Source: JAQBYK01 sp964499425 (GTDB lineage: Bacteria > Patescibacteriota > Gracilibacteria > UBA1369 > LOWO2-01-FULL-3). Taken from it: 33,282 nt of DNA. The stretch spans positions 1-33,282 of the forward strand of contig CAZCLD010000010.1 of the NCBI GenBank assembly GCA_964499425.1, given 5' to 3'. The notes beneath the pieces are model-generated. The model was given only the letters and a program-made list of their open reading frames with translations. It did not search any database and was not told the origin of the DNA. Below, piece after piece: positions 1 through 7,923 of the stretch. How positions within the stretch are numbered: position 1 is the stretch's first letter; the number at the start of each line of letters is the position of its first letter. A program made the translations under genes and the position numbers.

Positions 1-1
1 G

Positions 2-724
2 GTTAGTGTGCCTAGAGATCTACACTACAATGGCAGAAAGATTAATTCCTTTCCCTACTATTATGGCATGCCTGAGCTGAAGAAGGTGCTAAGTGAGATG
101 ACTGGATATCAGTTGGACAAGTATATTTTGATCGATATGTATGCCTTCATTGAAGTGATTGACCTTATAGGAGGAATTGATATTACGCTAACTAGCGCTG
201 TTATTGATCCAACCTATAGGACTGTTGATGATGGTGTTGTTGGGACTTTGCATTACGAGCCGGGAGATTATCATCTTGGGGGTAAAGAGGCGCTCAGACT
301 GGCAAGAACGAGGCATACGTCCTCCGATTTTGCTCGTGCTGAGAGGCAGCAAATGATACTGCAGGCAATCCAGGCCAAAGCCCAGAACTTCGGTTTTGGT
401 GATGCTGACACTATTTATGAAATTGCTAAGACAGTTCTTTCAAAGACTGAGACCGACATTGAGCTGGATGAGGCCATTGCATATTATTTCCGATATCAAA
501 ACTACGACATAGAGTCGAATAATGTTATGTCCTCCGGGAATGTACTGTATGTACCACCATATATAACTAAGGAGAATTGCGAGAAACTCATTGTGGCAGC
601 TGAGGAAGCAGGCGAACCAAAGCCTACCTGCGAAGGCGAAAATCATGCTTACACCCTTCTACCAAAAAATAATAATTGGAATATCGTTAAGTGGTTCTTC
701 CAGCAGAATTTTGAAGAGATTTAA
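2..724 (+). CDS. LytR-CpsA-Psr (LCP) family cell-wall ligase, 5' truncated
   Basis: C-terminal 240 residues of an LCP protein, the family that transfers undecaprenyl-linked glycopolymers to peptidoglycan outside the membrane. The frame is open to the window edge (codons read V-S-V-P-R-D), so the GTG at 8 is an internal valine and the true start with its membrane anchor lies upstream. LCP landmarks in order are the S-V-P-R-D strand, KINSFPYYYG, the VIDLIGGIDI strand, the GKEALRLARTRH block and FARAERQQ; the conserved arginines and aspartates that bind the pyrophosphate-lipid substrate are in these blocks. About 100 residues follow the LCP core and end in a Trp-rich tail. The product could attach the secondary polymer that SLH proteins in this window bind, but that link is inference. 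The family call is firm, the polymer is unknown. Confidence 0.88.
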   Translation, partial: VSVPRDLHYNGRKINSFPYYYGMPELKKVLSEMTGYQLDKYILIDMYAFIEVIDLIGGIDITLTSAVIDPTYRTVDDGVVGTLHYEPGDYHLGGKEALRLARTRHTSSDFARAERQQMILQAIQAKAQNFGFGDADTIYEIAKTVLSKTETDIELDEAIAYYFRYQNYDIESNNVMSSGNVLYVPPYITKENCEKLIVAAEEAGEPKPTCEGENHAYTLLPKNNNWNIVKWFFQQNFEEI

Positions 725-745
725 TGTTTTGTATGTTGGACGACA

Positions 746-774
746 TTGCTTGAGGTGCTTTTTCCTGCTATAAT
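746..774 (+). promoter_or_regulatory. Promoter, leaderless type, for the HExxH protein
   Basis: A -35 TTGCTT (746-751), a 17-bp spacer and a perfect -10 TATAAT (769-774). The -10 ends 6 nt before the ATG at 781, so transcription should begin on or beside the start codon. Confidence 0.75.
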
Positions 775-780
775 TACACG

Positions 781-1506
781 ATGCCAAATGAACCAGAAAA
801 ACCAGATAAGGCTGGCGCTGTAGATGGTAAAACCGCTGAAACAGCCGACAGAGTTATGGCTGCTGTAGAGGGAGTGCCTGCTGCCGAAGAGGTATTTGTT
901 GCCGGTGTACGAATCAGTGCTCGTGAGTCCCATGAAAAGTTTAAGCAAGCCCTTGCCTTGGTTGAGCAACATTTAGGCGACATCGTTGATATTGATCTTT
1001 CTAAGATAGAATTCAGGAAATTAGAGGGCAATCTTGTTGGTGAAGCCGTCGAACGAGCAACTCTACTTGATCCAGAGATTTTCAGACATCCAGTTTTTGT
1101 GATTACCCAAGTCGTAGCTCATGAACTTCTACACAAGAATACCAGGATCCCAAACGAGGGTCTTGTGCAAGCTGCTGTGGAGAGAGTTTTTGGGAAAAGT
1201 GCTGATGTTGCCCATTCCTACGCCGAAATGGTTAGAGACTTTGAGAAGTTGGCTGGGTTTTTTGATGAAAATGACGATAGCGACGCTGGGATTAAGGAAA
1301 TCTATCGACTATATGATGCTGAGGATTATGAGGCAATTTTTGAAGGCTATCATAAGAATCACATCCTTCGTCTTGAGACTGATGATGAAAAAGATGGGGC
1401 TTTTGAATTTTTCCACAAGGTTTTTCCTGAGCTAGAATATGAAGGCAAAAAGCTAGGTTATGAAGTCATCAAAGCTTTAGAGGATCCTACTTCAGATCCA
1501 GAATAG
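781..1506 (+). CDS. Small putative zinc metallopeptidase (HELLH...NEG), unknown family
   Basis: 241 residues with no signal peptide or membrane segment, so probably cytoplasmic. The N-terminal 35 residues are Ala/Glu/Lys-rich and look disordered. The key motif is AHELLHKN (H114, E115, H118), a zincin HExxH helix, followed at once by PNEG (E126), which resembles the 'p-x-E-G' segment that supplies the third zinc ligand in many MA-clan peptidases, although here the spacing from HExxH is unusually short. The C-terminal half is acidic and helical and ends DPTSDPE. I do not recognise a named family. The gene has its own promoter (-10 at 769-774) and seems to be transcribed leaderless. No partner or substrate is suggested by the neighbours, an LCP ligase upstream and an rRNA/tRNA methyltransferase downstream. 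Confidence 0.7.
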   Translation: MPNEPEKPDKAGAVDGKTAETADRVMAAVEGVPAAEEVFVAGVRISARESHEKFKQALALVEQHLGDIVDIDLSKIEFRKLEGNLVGEAVERATLLDPEIFRHPVFVITQVVAHELLHKNTRIPNEGLVQAAVERVFGKSADVAHSYAEMVRDFEKLAGFFDENDDSDAGIKEIYRLYDAEDYEAIFEGYHKNHILRLETDDEKDGAFEFFHKVFPELEYEGKKLGYEVIKALEDPTSDPE

Positions 1507-1571
1507 ATATTCCAACTAACATCCGAAGGTAGTCAATTTATGTTTTTTGATGTATAAGACTTGCACAAGTG

Positions 1572-2960
1572 ATGCAAACCCACTTGATTATGCAACTGCA
1601 AAAAGGCCAAATCGTGGAGCTCGATATCCATGCGCTAGCTTTTGGTGGCGCTGGAATAGGCAAGTATCGAGGACTGACCGTCTTTGTTGAGAAGACTATG
1701 CCTGGAGACAAGGTGCAGGCTTCTTTCACAAGGATCAAACCTACTTTTGCCGAGGCAAAACTTGTCGAAATTTCAGCACAGTCGATGGATCGAGAAAAGC
1801 CACGGTGTCCTTATTCCGGCATCTGTGGTGGCTGTCAGATGCAATTTATGCCTTATGAAAAACAGCTTGAGTTTAAGAAGCAACATGTGATTGATGCTTT
1901 TGAAAGAATTGGCAAAGTTTATGATCCGCCTGTTTTGGACATTATTGGTTGTAAAGACCCATTCTACTATCGCAATAAGATGGAGTTTTCATTTGGCTAT
2001 GATGCTGAGATGAATTTCGCCTTGGGTATGCATCTTCCGGGGCGTCGATATGACATATTGGATTTGAAGGAGTGCCATTTGCAATCAGAGTTGTCAGTTG
2101 AGATAGTCAATAAAGTTAGAAGTTTTGCTATCAAACGAAAATGGCTTCCTTTTAAATACTCTTGTGGTGAAGGGTTCTTGAGATCGCTATTTATACGCGA
2201 AGCAAAGAGTACTGGCGAGGTAATGGTAAATTTGAGTACATCCGACCAGGTCCCTGAGGATTTAGAAGAGGGCTTAAGTGAGTTTGTTGAGACTTTGAAG
2301 AATGAGAGAATCATTTCTGTGTATTGGTCTCGGGTCATAAGCAAAAGAGGTCAACGAAAGAGGATTAAGGAAAGGCTCTTATATGGGAAAGCGACCTTGA
2401 ATGAGAAGATGATCGTTGGGAAAGATGAGCTTTCTTTTGAGATTATGCCTCAATCCTTTTTCCAGGTTAATACTCTCCAGGCCGAGATCTTGTATAGTCA
2501 GGTTGTAGATATGGCTCTTGAGAAAGGGCATAATACCGTATTTGATCTCTTTTGTGGTACTGGGACAATTGGTCTGTTCCTAGCAAAACATGTTGAGCAG
2601 GTTCTAGGTATTGAGTTAGTCGAAGATAGCGTTAAGGTGGCTCGAGAAAATGCCATGAGGAACAATATTTTCAACATCGATTTTTTCGTTGGAGATGTTG
2701 GCAAAGTTTTGGGGTCTGTTAGAGAAAGGCCTTCTCTAATTGTTGTTGACCCCCCTCGTGCAGGCTTGACCGAAAAAATGATTAAAAAAATGAATGATTT
2801 TGGAGCTTCTCAAATCATATATGTGTCCTGTAATCCTTCAACTTTAGCTAGAGACTGCTGTTGGCTTAAGGAGTATGGATATCAGGTAAAGAAAATTCAA
2901 CCGGTGGATATGTTCCCTCACACCTACCACATTGAGAATGTCTGTTTGCTTGAGCGCTGA
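1572..2960 (+). CDS. rlmD: 23S rRNA (uracil-5-)-methyltransferase, RlmD/RumA type
   Basis: SAM-dependent methyltransferase that makes m5U in RNA. The TRAM domain comes first (GQIVELDI to about residue 70), then an iron-sulfur cluster site with Cys in CPYSGICGGC plus a fourth Cys in LKECHLQ, then the Rossmann methyltransferase with FDLFCGTGTIG (SAM loop), VVDPPRAGL and the catalytic cysteine in YVSCNPSTLARD. The length (about 460 aa) is normal for the family. Start choice is uncertain: GTG 1569, ATG 1572 or ATG 1590. ATG 1590 begins closest to the usual TRAM start, while a -10-like TATAAG at 1553-1558 favours 1572 with a leader of about 7 nt. It ends with TGA, showing that UGA is a stop. RlmD, RlmCD and TrmA share this architecture, so the exact target uridine is not certain from sequence. 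Confidence 0.9.
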   Translation: MQTHLIMQLQKGQIVELDIHALAFGGAGIGKYRGLTVFVEKTMPGDKVQASFTRIKPTFAEAKLVEISAQSMDREKPRCPYSGICGGCQMQFMPYEKQLEFKKQHVIDAFERIGKVYDPPVLDIIGCKDPFYYRNKMEFSFGYDAEMNFALGMHLPGRRYDILDLKECHLQSELSVEIVNKVRSFAIKRKWLPFKYSCGEGFLRSLFIREAKSTGEVMVNLSTSDQVPEDLEEGLSEFVETLKNERIISVYWSRVISKRGQRKRIKERLLYGKATLNEKMIVGKDELSFEIMPQSFFQVNTLQAEILYSQVVDMALEKGHNTVFDLFCGTGTIGLFLAKHVEQVLGIELVEDSVKVARENAMRNNIFNIDFFVGDVGKVLGSVRERPSLIVVDPPRAGLTEKMIKKMNDFGASQIIYVSCNPSTLARDCCWLKEYGYQVKKIQPVDMFPHTYHIENVCLLER

Positions 2961-2973
2961 GTTTTGTTATATT
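2946..2973 (+). promoter_or_regulatory. Promoter, leaderless type, for the beta-helix membrane protein
   Basis: A -35 TTGCTT (2946-2951) lies inside the end of the upstream methyltransferase gene. A 16-bp spacer follows, then the extended -10 TGT-TATATT (hexamer 2968-2973). Six bases separate the -10 from the ATG at 2980. The same TGTTATATT box occurs at 7909-7917. Confidence 0.7.
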
Positions 2974-2979
2974 GGTGTT

Positions 2980-4116
2980 ATGAAAAAGCTGCTCCTCGTT
3001 TTAGCCATTTTGATTGTCACTGCTCCTATTTCAAGCGCTGCAAGTTTTGAGACTGGAGAGCACTTTGTTTTAACTGAGCAATCCAATGATGACCAATACA
3101 TACTTGCTGGAAATGGTAACATTGAAGCAGATGTTCTTGGGGATCTCTATATTGCGGGAGGATCTGTTGTTGTTAATGGGAATGTCCTAGAGGATCTTGT
3201 TGTTGCGGGTGGTAAAGTGACTGTTGCTGGAGATGTTGCTGGAGATCTGAGGATTATAGGTGGGCAGGTGCAGATTTATGGGAATGTTGGTGATGATGTA
3301 GTTGTTGCTGGAGGCCAGGTTGATCTCGGCAAGGATTCACGAGTCGGAGGGAGTTTTCAGACTACATCAGGTGTTGTGACGATTGATGGAGAAGTTGAAG
3401 AAGATGTTAGAGGCATGTTTGGGATGTTATTTCTGAACGGGACTGTCGCACGAGATGTTATCATCACAGTCGAAGATTCTCTTGGTATTTCTGAGTTAGC
3501 CAATGTTGGTGGAGACCTGAAATACTCTGCCTTACTCGAGGCATCGATTCCGGAAGGAGTAGTGAAGGGTGATATCGAATTCAATAAGTTCGAGAGGGAG
3601 GGAGTAGTAGAGAGCCTGACTTTCTTTTCGTTTATTCAAAAGATCCTTAGTTTTGTTTCTGCTTTAATTCTGATGTTGCTTTTTGTCATTTTTTCACCTA
3701 AACCACTTGTCCAATCCGCTGAGCTAACTAGAGAGAATATTCTTCGATCCTTTGGGATTGGTCTTCTTACCGTGATTGGAGCTGTGATTGGCTCCATTCT
3801 TCTGATGATAACAGTGGTTGGGATTCCTATCGCCCTGATTGTGTTTGCCCTTATGTTGGTTGCTTTCTATTTCGTTAAGATTTTTGTGGCCGCGTGGTTG
3901 GCAAGCTATGTTTTTAATTATAAAAGGAAGAAGATCTGGGTTAAACCTAGGTATTTTCTTGCTTTGAGTATCGCTCTTCTCGTCTATTACCTGATTGGTA
4001 TCATCCCTTACATCGGCTGGTTTATAAATATCATCCTCTTCCTAATCGGTATTGGTAGTCTGGTTTTGGTGAAGATTGAATATTACAAATTCTTGAGGTC
4101 TAAGAAGATGCTGTAA
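2980..4116 (+). CDS. Exported bactofilin-like beta-helix protein with C-terminal membrane domain
   Basis: 378 residues from the ATG at 2980, chosen because the signal peptide (MKKLLLVLAILIVTAPISSA) begins there and the promoter leaves no room for the longer frame. Residues about 35-200 are short beta repeats of the type GDLYIAGGSVVVNGNV, GDLRIIGGQVQIYGNV and GDDVVVAGGQVDLG, the spacing of a right-handed beta-helix like bactofilin. The C-terminal 160 residues hold four or five hydrophobic helices and a basic tail. Classical bactofilins are cytoplasmic, so this order (signal peptide, beta-helix, membrane bundle) puts the polymer-like domain outside the membrane. It may be an envelope scaffold; its function is unknown. 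The 3' end overlaps the convergent cca gene by 17 bp (4100-4116), leaving no space for a terminator. Confidence 0.75.
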   Translation: MKKLLLVLAILIVTAPISSAASFETGEHFVLTEQSNDDQYILAGNGNIEADVLGDLYIAGGSVVVNGNVLEDLVVAGGKVTVAGDVAGDLRIIGGQVQIYGNVGDDVVVAGGQVDLGKDSRVGGSFQTTSGVVTIDGEVEEDVRGMFGMLFLNGTVARDVIITVEDSLGISELANVGGDLKYSALLEASIPEGVVKGDIEFNKFEREGVVESLTFFSFIQKILSFVSALILMLLFVIFSPKPLVQSAELTRENILRSFGIGLLTVIGAVIGSILLMITVVGIPIALIVFALMLVAFYFVKIFVAAWLASYVFNYKRKKIWVKPRYFLALSIALLVYYLIGIIPYIGWFINIILFLIGIGSLVLVKIEYYKFLRSKKML

Positions 4117-5449
4117 GTGATTTAACGTACTGTTTTGCGTCTTTTTTGGTTTTAATTTCACCTCCCAATTGTTTTTCCCTCACCTTTTTCACTATTTCGC
4201 CAACTTTTTCCCCTTCTTTTATTCCAAGAATTTTCATTATATCTTTTCCACTTATTAGTTGTTTGGGCATTAGCTTTAGCTTGGCAATTTCATGACGATA
4301 GAGTTTCTTCATCTTTTCGTACTGTGAGAGGTCCATTGGTTCTGTGCTTGCCGCGTCAGTACGATAGATTTCGAGTAGTTCTTCAAAACCAGGTTGGAGA
4401 AACCAATGGCGGCGTCTTGCGTCAGGCATTTCGAATAGTGGGACTACCATCATGTGGTGGCTGATGAGCCAATCTACTCTATCAATCACTTTTTTGGGGA
4501 ATTTGAGCCTTTTGAGAACTTTCTTTGCGATATCTGCTCCAACTTCAGCATGATGGTCATAACGAATACGTTCTTTATCACGGCCAAAGGTCTCGTATTT
4601 GCCAACATCGTGCATAAATGTAGCCCATTTGAGAGCTAAAGTTGGCGGTTTTTCTGGGAGAGGCACACTATCTCCTTCTTCACGGGTAAGCCAGTTTAGA
4701 GCACTAAGGGAATGATCCCAAACGTCTCCTTCCTTATGGTATTGAAGGGGTTGGGCTAAGCCCTTTAGTCTGCACATTTCTGGTATTAGTAGCTCCAATG
4801 CCCCAATCTCAAAAAGCTCTTCAAATGATTGATCTGCATTATCCCCCATTATCATTTTATTAAGTTCATCACGGATACGCTCAGTGGATATGTTTTCAAT
4901 CAATTTGACGTGTTTGTGAATAGCTTGATAAGTGTCTGGGTGGTATTGGAGGCCATAGCAATTCTTGAATCGGACGGCGCGTAAGATCCGTAAATGATCT
5001 TCCTTGATGCGCTCCTCTGGATCTCCGATAAATCTCACCAGCTTATCGCGCATGTCGGTCTGCCCACCTACATAATCCATGATGCGATCCTCGATTGGAT
5101 CATAAAACATCGCATTAATCGTGAAATCGCGACGCTTTGCGTCCTCTTTGGCACTCGTGAATTCCACTGCATCTGGTCTGCGCCCGTCGCTGTAACCTGC
5201 GTCTGAACGAAAAGTTGCAATTTCGAAGTGGTGCTTGTTTTTTATCGCTAGAATTACTCCGAATTCTTTTCCGATAGGGATAGTATGCTCAAGCAGATGC
5301 TCTATTTCGTCTGGTTTAGCAGAAGTAACAATGTCAAAATCCTTTGGCTCTATGCCAAAAAGCATGTCACGCACACACCCACCAGCCCAGTAGGCCTCAT
5401 GCCCTGCCTTTTTCAAAATTTCTACTATTTGGATTGAGGTAGCTTTCAT
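4100..5449 (-). CDS. cca: CCA tRNA nucleotidyltransferase with HD domain
   Basis: 449 residues. The enzyme adds or repairs the 3'-CCA of tRNA in the cytoplasm using CTP and ATP without a template. The N-terminal nucleotidyltransferase has the GGCVRDMLFG loop, the metal-binding DFDIV pair and the RRDFTINAMFYDP segment. The RNA-binding region follows (LRILRAVRFKNCYGLQY). A C-terminal HD domain contains FMHDVGKYETFG and YDHHAEVGADIAKK, as in proteobacterial Cca, which has phosphatase and phosphodiesterase activity. The start at 5449 fits the signature region and lies 7 nt from a TATAAT box, so the mRNA is probably leaderless. It diverges from tsaD across only 29 bp. The gene ends with TAG, overlapping the convergent gene. 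Confidence 0.95.
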   Translation of the reverse strand: MKATSIQIVEILKKAGHEAYWAGGCVRDMLFGIEPKDFDIVTSAKPDEIEHLLEHTIPIGKEFGVILAIKNKHHFEIATFRSDAGYSDGRRPDAVEFTSAKEDAKRRDFTINAMFYDPIEDRIMDYVGGQTDMRDKLVRFIGDPEERIKEDHLRILRAVRFKNCYGLQYHPDTYQAIHKHVKLIENISTERIRDELNKMIMGDNADQSFEELFEIGALELLIPEMCRLKGLAQPLQYHKEGDVWDHSLSALNWLTREEGDSVPLPEKPPTLALKWATFMHDVGKYETFGRDKERIRYDHHAEVGADIAKKVLKRLKFPKKVIDRVDWLISHHMMVVPLFEMPDARRRHWFLQPGFEELLEIYRTDAASTEPMDLSQYEKMKKLYRHEIAKLKLMPKQLISGKDIMKILGIKEGEKVGEIVKKVREKQLGGEIKTKKDAKQYVKSLTASS

Positions 5450-5464
5450 TTCTTCGATTATAGC
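5434..5464 (+). promoter_or_regulatory. tsaD promoter, half of a divergent promoter
   Basis: TATAGC (5459-5464) is a plausible -10, sharing bases with the opposite-strand TATAAT. A TTGAGG at 5434-5439 is a candidate -35 with a long 19-bp spacer, so this direction looks weaker than cca. The expected transcription start is near 5471. Confidence 0.45.
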
Positions 5465-5485
5465 AGTAAGATGCGGCTATGAAAA
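5457..5485 (-). promoter_or_regulatory. cca promoter, half of a divergent promoter
   Basis: On the minus strand, a -35-like TTTTCA (5485-5480), a 17-bp spacer and a perfect TATAAT (5462-5457). Seven bases lead to the ATG at 5449. The -35 falls on the first codons of tsaD, and the -10 overlaps the plus-strand -10 at 5459-5464. Confidence 0.65.
5471..5482 (+). other. Three-codon mini-ORF overlapping the tsaD start
   Basis: ATG-CGG-CTA-TGA begins 6 nt after the tsaD -10, the same spacing seen for true leaderless starts here. Its stop overlaps the tsaD start codon in the classic ATGA arrangement. It may be a coupling element or coincidence. Confidence 0.25.
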
Positions 5486-6504
5486 TCCTAGGTATAGAGA
5501 CATCTTGCGATGAGACAGCTGCTGCAGTGGTTGAGGACGGGCATAAGGTCTTGTCGAATGTGATTGCCTCACAGATTGATTTGCATGCAAAAACTGGTGG
5601 CATTGTCCCAGAAGTTGCGGCGCGTGAGCATGTTCTAAAGATGATCCCTGTTTTGGAGGAATGTCTATCTAAAGCAGGCTGTGATTGGCCTGATATTGAT
5701 GCTTTGGCGGTAACTAGGGGGCCCGGGCTGATTTCTTCTTTGATAATTGGCACTGAAACGGCTTCAGTAATTTCTCACGTGAGAGATTTGCCGCTTATAC
5801 CCATCCAGCATATTGTTGGACACATTTATTCTAATTGGCTGGATATTCCGGATGAAATCGAGTTTCCAGTGTTGATTTTGACGGTGTCCGGTGGTCACAA
5901 TGAGCTAATTCTGATGAAGGATCACGGAGATTTTGAAGTGTTGGGTGAGACAAGGGATGATGCTGCTGGTGAGGCTTTTGACAAGGTAGCTAGGATTTTG
6001 GGGTTAGGGTATCCGGGTGGACCTGAAATATCGCGGGTTTCTGAGATTGGCGACAGCGCTGCTTTTGATTTTCCACGTATTTGGCTTGATAAAGGAAGTT
6101 TGGATTTTAGCTTTTCAGGTCTGAAAACGGCTGTTTTAACTGAGGTTAAAAAGAGGGAAGCGCAAAATACTGTCATAGATGAGACCATGCAAGCTGACCT
6201 AGCGGCAAGTTTTCAAGAAGCCGTGGTCGAGGTTTTAGCGGGGAAATCATTAATTGCTTTTGATAAGTTTCCTGAAGTGAAAGAATTGCATCTGGCTGGT
6301 GGCGTCTCGGCAAATAAGAGGTTGCGAGAGGTCACTGAGGACAAACTACCTGAGAATTTGAAGCTGAGATATCCCCAGTCTATCAAGTATTGCACTGATA
6401 ATGCTGCGATGATTGCTTCTGCCGGGTATTTTGCCTGTAGAGACAATTCTGAGCGTTTTAAGGGGCGAACAAATCTTATTCCTCAATCATCTTTTGAAAT
6501 TTAA
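5479..6504 (+). CDS. tsaD: tRNA N6-adenosine threonylcarbamoyltransferase TsaD
   Basis: 341 residues, the normal family length. With TsaB and TsaE, TsaD transfers the threonylcarbamoyl group to A37 of ANN-decoding tRNAs (t6A). Landmarks are the ASKHA start MKILGIETSCDETAAAVV, VPEVAAREH (41-51 region), the metal-binding pair H111 and H115 in HIVGHIYSN, TVSGGHNEL, the GEAFDKVARILGLGYPGG block, the FSFSGLKTA region and LAGGVSANKRLR. All expected catalytic and metal residues are present. The ATG at 5479 gives the canonical N-terminus. The gene diverges from cca, so two tRNA maturation genes share one compact promoter region. No tsaB or tsaE is in the window. Confidence 0.97.
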   Translation: MKILGIETSCDETAAAVVEDGHKVLSNVIASQIDLHAKTGGIVPEVAAREHVLKMIPVLEECLSKAGCDWPDIDALAVTRGPGLISSLIIGTETASVISHVRDLPLIPIQHIVGHIYSNWLDIPDEIEFPVLILTVSGGHNELILMKDHGDFEVLGETRDDAAGEAFDKVARILGLGYPGGPEISRVSEIGDSAAFDFPRIWLDKGSLDFSFSGLKTAVLTEVKKREAQNTVIDETMQADLAASFQEAVVEVLAGKSLIAFDKFPEVKELHLAGGVSANKRLREVTEDKLPENLKLRYPQSIKYCTDNAAMIASAGYFACRDNSERFKGRTNLIPQSSFEI

Positions 6505-6508
6505 TAAC

Positions 6509-6536
6509 TTGCAATAGCAGAAAGGCATGTTATGAT
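6509..6536 (+). promoter_or_regulatory. hisS promoter
   Basis: A -35 TTGCAA (6509-6514), a 16-bp spacer and the extended -10 TGT-TATGAT (hexamer 6531-6536). The predicted leader to the ATG at 6567 is about 24 nt and has no Shine-Dalgarno site. Confidence 0.65.
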
Positions 6537-6566
6537 GGAAGTCAATGTTTTTGTCTATTCCAAGCT

Positions 6567-7904
6567 ATGTCAGAGGAAGAAAAAAAGAAGTATGAGGCAT
6601 TCCAGACTCCAAAAGGAGTGCACGATATTTTACCTGGAGCACACGAGTTTCATACTTTTGTTAAGAAGGTGGTGAGACATAGGGCTAGGCAATCAGGATA
6701 TCGTCGCATCTCTACTCCTATTTTTGAATATACCGATGTTTTTAAGAGAAGTATTGGTGATAGCTCTGACATTGTTTCAAAGGAGATGTATACATTTAAG
6801 GATATGAAAGGTCGCAGTCTTACACTGAAACCTGAGGGGACTGCTGGTGCAGTTCGCAGCTATATTCAACATGGTATGAATCAGTTACCTCAGCCAGTTC
6901 TTCTCTATTATTTTGAACCACATTTTCGCTATGACAGACCCCAAAAGGGTCGATATAGGCAATTTTGGCAGTTTGGATTTGAGGTTATAGGAGAGACTGA
7001 CCCTGCTTTGGATGCACAAGTTATTCAGTTGGCGGATAAGATCAATGAAGATCTTGGAGTTAAAGATATTTTCTCTTTGCAATTAAATACTATTGGCACT
7101 TCAGAGGCGCGCCAAAAATATATGCAAGCTTTGCAGGATTACTATGTTGGAAAGGAAAGATCACTATGTGAAAGTTGCAAGAATCGTTTGACTACAAATC
7201 CTTTGCGTTTATTGGATTGCAAGGCGGAAGATTGTCAGATTCTTGCTGAGTTGGCACCTGTGATGAAGGACTACTTGGACAAAGAGTCGATGGATTATCA
7301 CGAAGAATTGAAAGGCTATTTGGAAGAAATCGGAATTGAATATGAGGAAAACAGCAAGCTAGTGCGCGGGTTAGACTATTACTCTAAAACGGTTTTTGAA
7401 TTTTGGGATAAGGAAGAGGGTGCTCAGAATGCCATTGGTGGTGGTGGTCGCTATGATGGCCTGACTGAGCTTATGGGTGGACAGGCAACACCGGCGGTTG
7501 GTTATGCTGCGGGTGTTGAGAGAATTATTGCTAATATGAAACGTACTAAGATAAGAGTCCCTTCCAAAGATTCTCTGCATGTTTTTGTAGCCCAATTGGG
7601 CAAAGAAGCTAAAAGAAAGTGCCTTCCACTTATTGATGAGCTCCATGAAGCTGGGATCAAAACCATGGGCGCTTTGGGGAAAGGTTCCATCAATGTACAG
7701 TTGCGCTTAGCGAATAAATTCAAAGCTCCATATACCGTGCTGATCGGTATAACAGAGGTTCGTGAGGGAACAGCAATCATTCGTGATATGGAAAAAGGGC
7801 AACAAGAAACTGTAGAGATGGATAAAGTAGTCGGCCGTTTGGTTGAATTAATCGGAAAAGACAATCTGGACAGATACAGCCCAGGCGAATTATTATATTC
7901 GTAA
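6567..7904 (+). CDS. hisS: Histidine-tRNA ligase
   Basis: 445 residues, class II aminoacyl-tRNA synthetase that charges tRNA-His. Visible parts are KGVHDILPG near the N-terminus, the motif 2 region LKPEGTAGAVRSY and YFEPHFRYDRPQKGRYRQF, the histidine-specific GLDYYSKTVFEFW, GGGGRYDGL, and motif 3 in AVGYAAGVERI. A C-terminal anticodon-binding domain follows (residues about 345-440). A Cys-containing insert (LCESCKNRL and LLDCKAEDC, residues about 200-225) is usual for bacterial HisRS. The gene is transcribed from its own extended -10 promoter, and the next gene also has its own promoter, so it is probably monocistronic. Confidence 0.97.
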   Translation: MSEEEKKKYEAFQTPKGVHDILPGAHEFHTFVKKVVRHRARQSGYRRISTPIFEYTDVFKRSIGDSSDIVSKEMYTFKDMKGRSLTLKPEGTAGAVRSYIQHGMNQLPQPVLLYYFEPHFRYDRPQKGRYRQFWQFGFEVIGETDPALDAQVIQLADKINEDLGVKDIFSLQLNTIGTSEARQKYMQALQDYYVGKERSLCESCKNRLTTNPLRLLDCKAEDCQILAELAPVMKDYLDKESMDYHEELKGYLEEIGIEYEENSKLVRGLDYYSKTVFEFWDKEEGAQNAIGGGGRYDGLTELMGGQATPAVGYAAGVERIIANMKRTKIRVPSKDSLHVFVAQLGKEAKRKCLPLIDELHEAGIKTMGALGKGSINVQLRLANKFKAPYTVLIGITEVREGTAIIRDMEKGQQETVEMDKVVGRLVELIGKDNLDRYSPGELLYS

Positions 7905-7908
7905 TTAA

Positions 7909-7917
7909 TGTTATATT
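7909..7917 (+). promoter_or_regulatory. Extended -10 promoter, leaderless type, for the SLH protein
   Basis: TGT-TATATT (hexamer 7912-7917) is identical to the box at 2965-2973. It ends 6 nt before the ATG at 7924. No clear -35 is visible, as is common with extended -10 promoters. Confidence 0.6.
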
Positions 7918-7923
7918 AGTTCT

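Noticed and set aside
8..10. GTG as the start of the LCP gene
   Set aside because: The frame is open to the window edge and the residues around it are the conserved S-V-P-R-D strand, so it is an internal codon of a truncated gene.
2958..2960. UGA recoding (Gly) as in Gracilibacteria
   Set aside because: UGA ends the genes at 2960 and 17244 at the expected family lengths, and no in-frame UGA is needed elsewhere.
2932..2979. Longer N-terminus for the beta-helix protein
   Set aside because: It would overlap the end of the methyltransferase gene and put 16 residues in front of a perfect signal peptide; the promoter also lies in it.
6545..6595. Sixteen-codon upstream ORF overlapping the hisS start
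   Set aside because: It begins 8 nt after the -10 but has no His codons as a histidine attenuator would, and the frame is different; probably chance.
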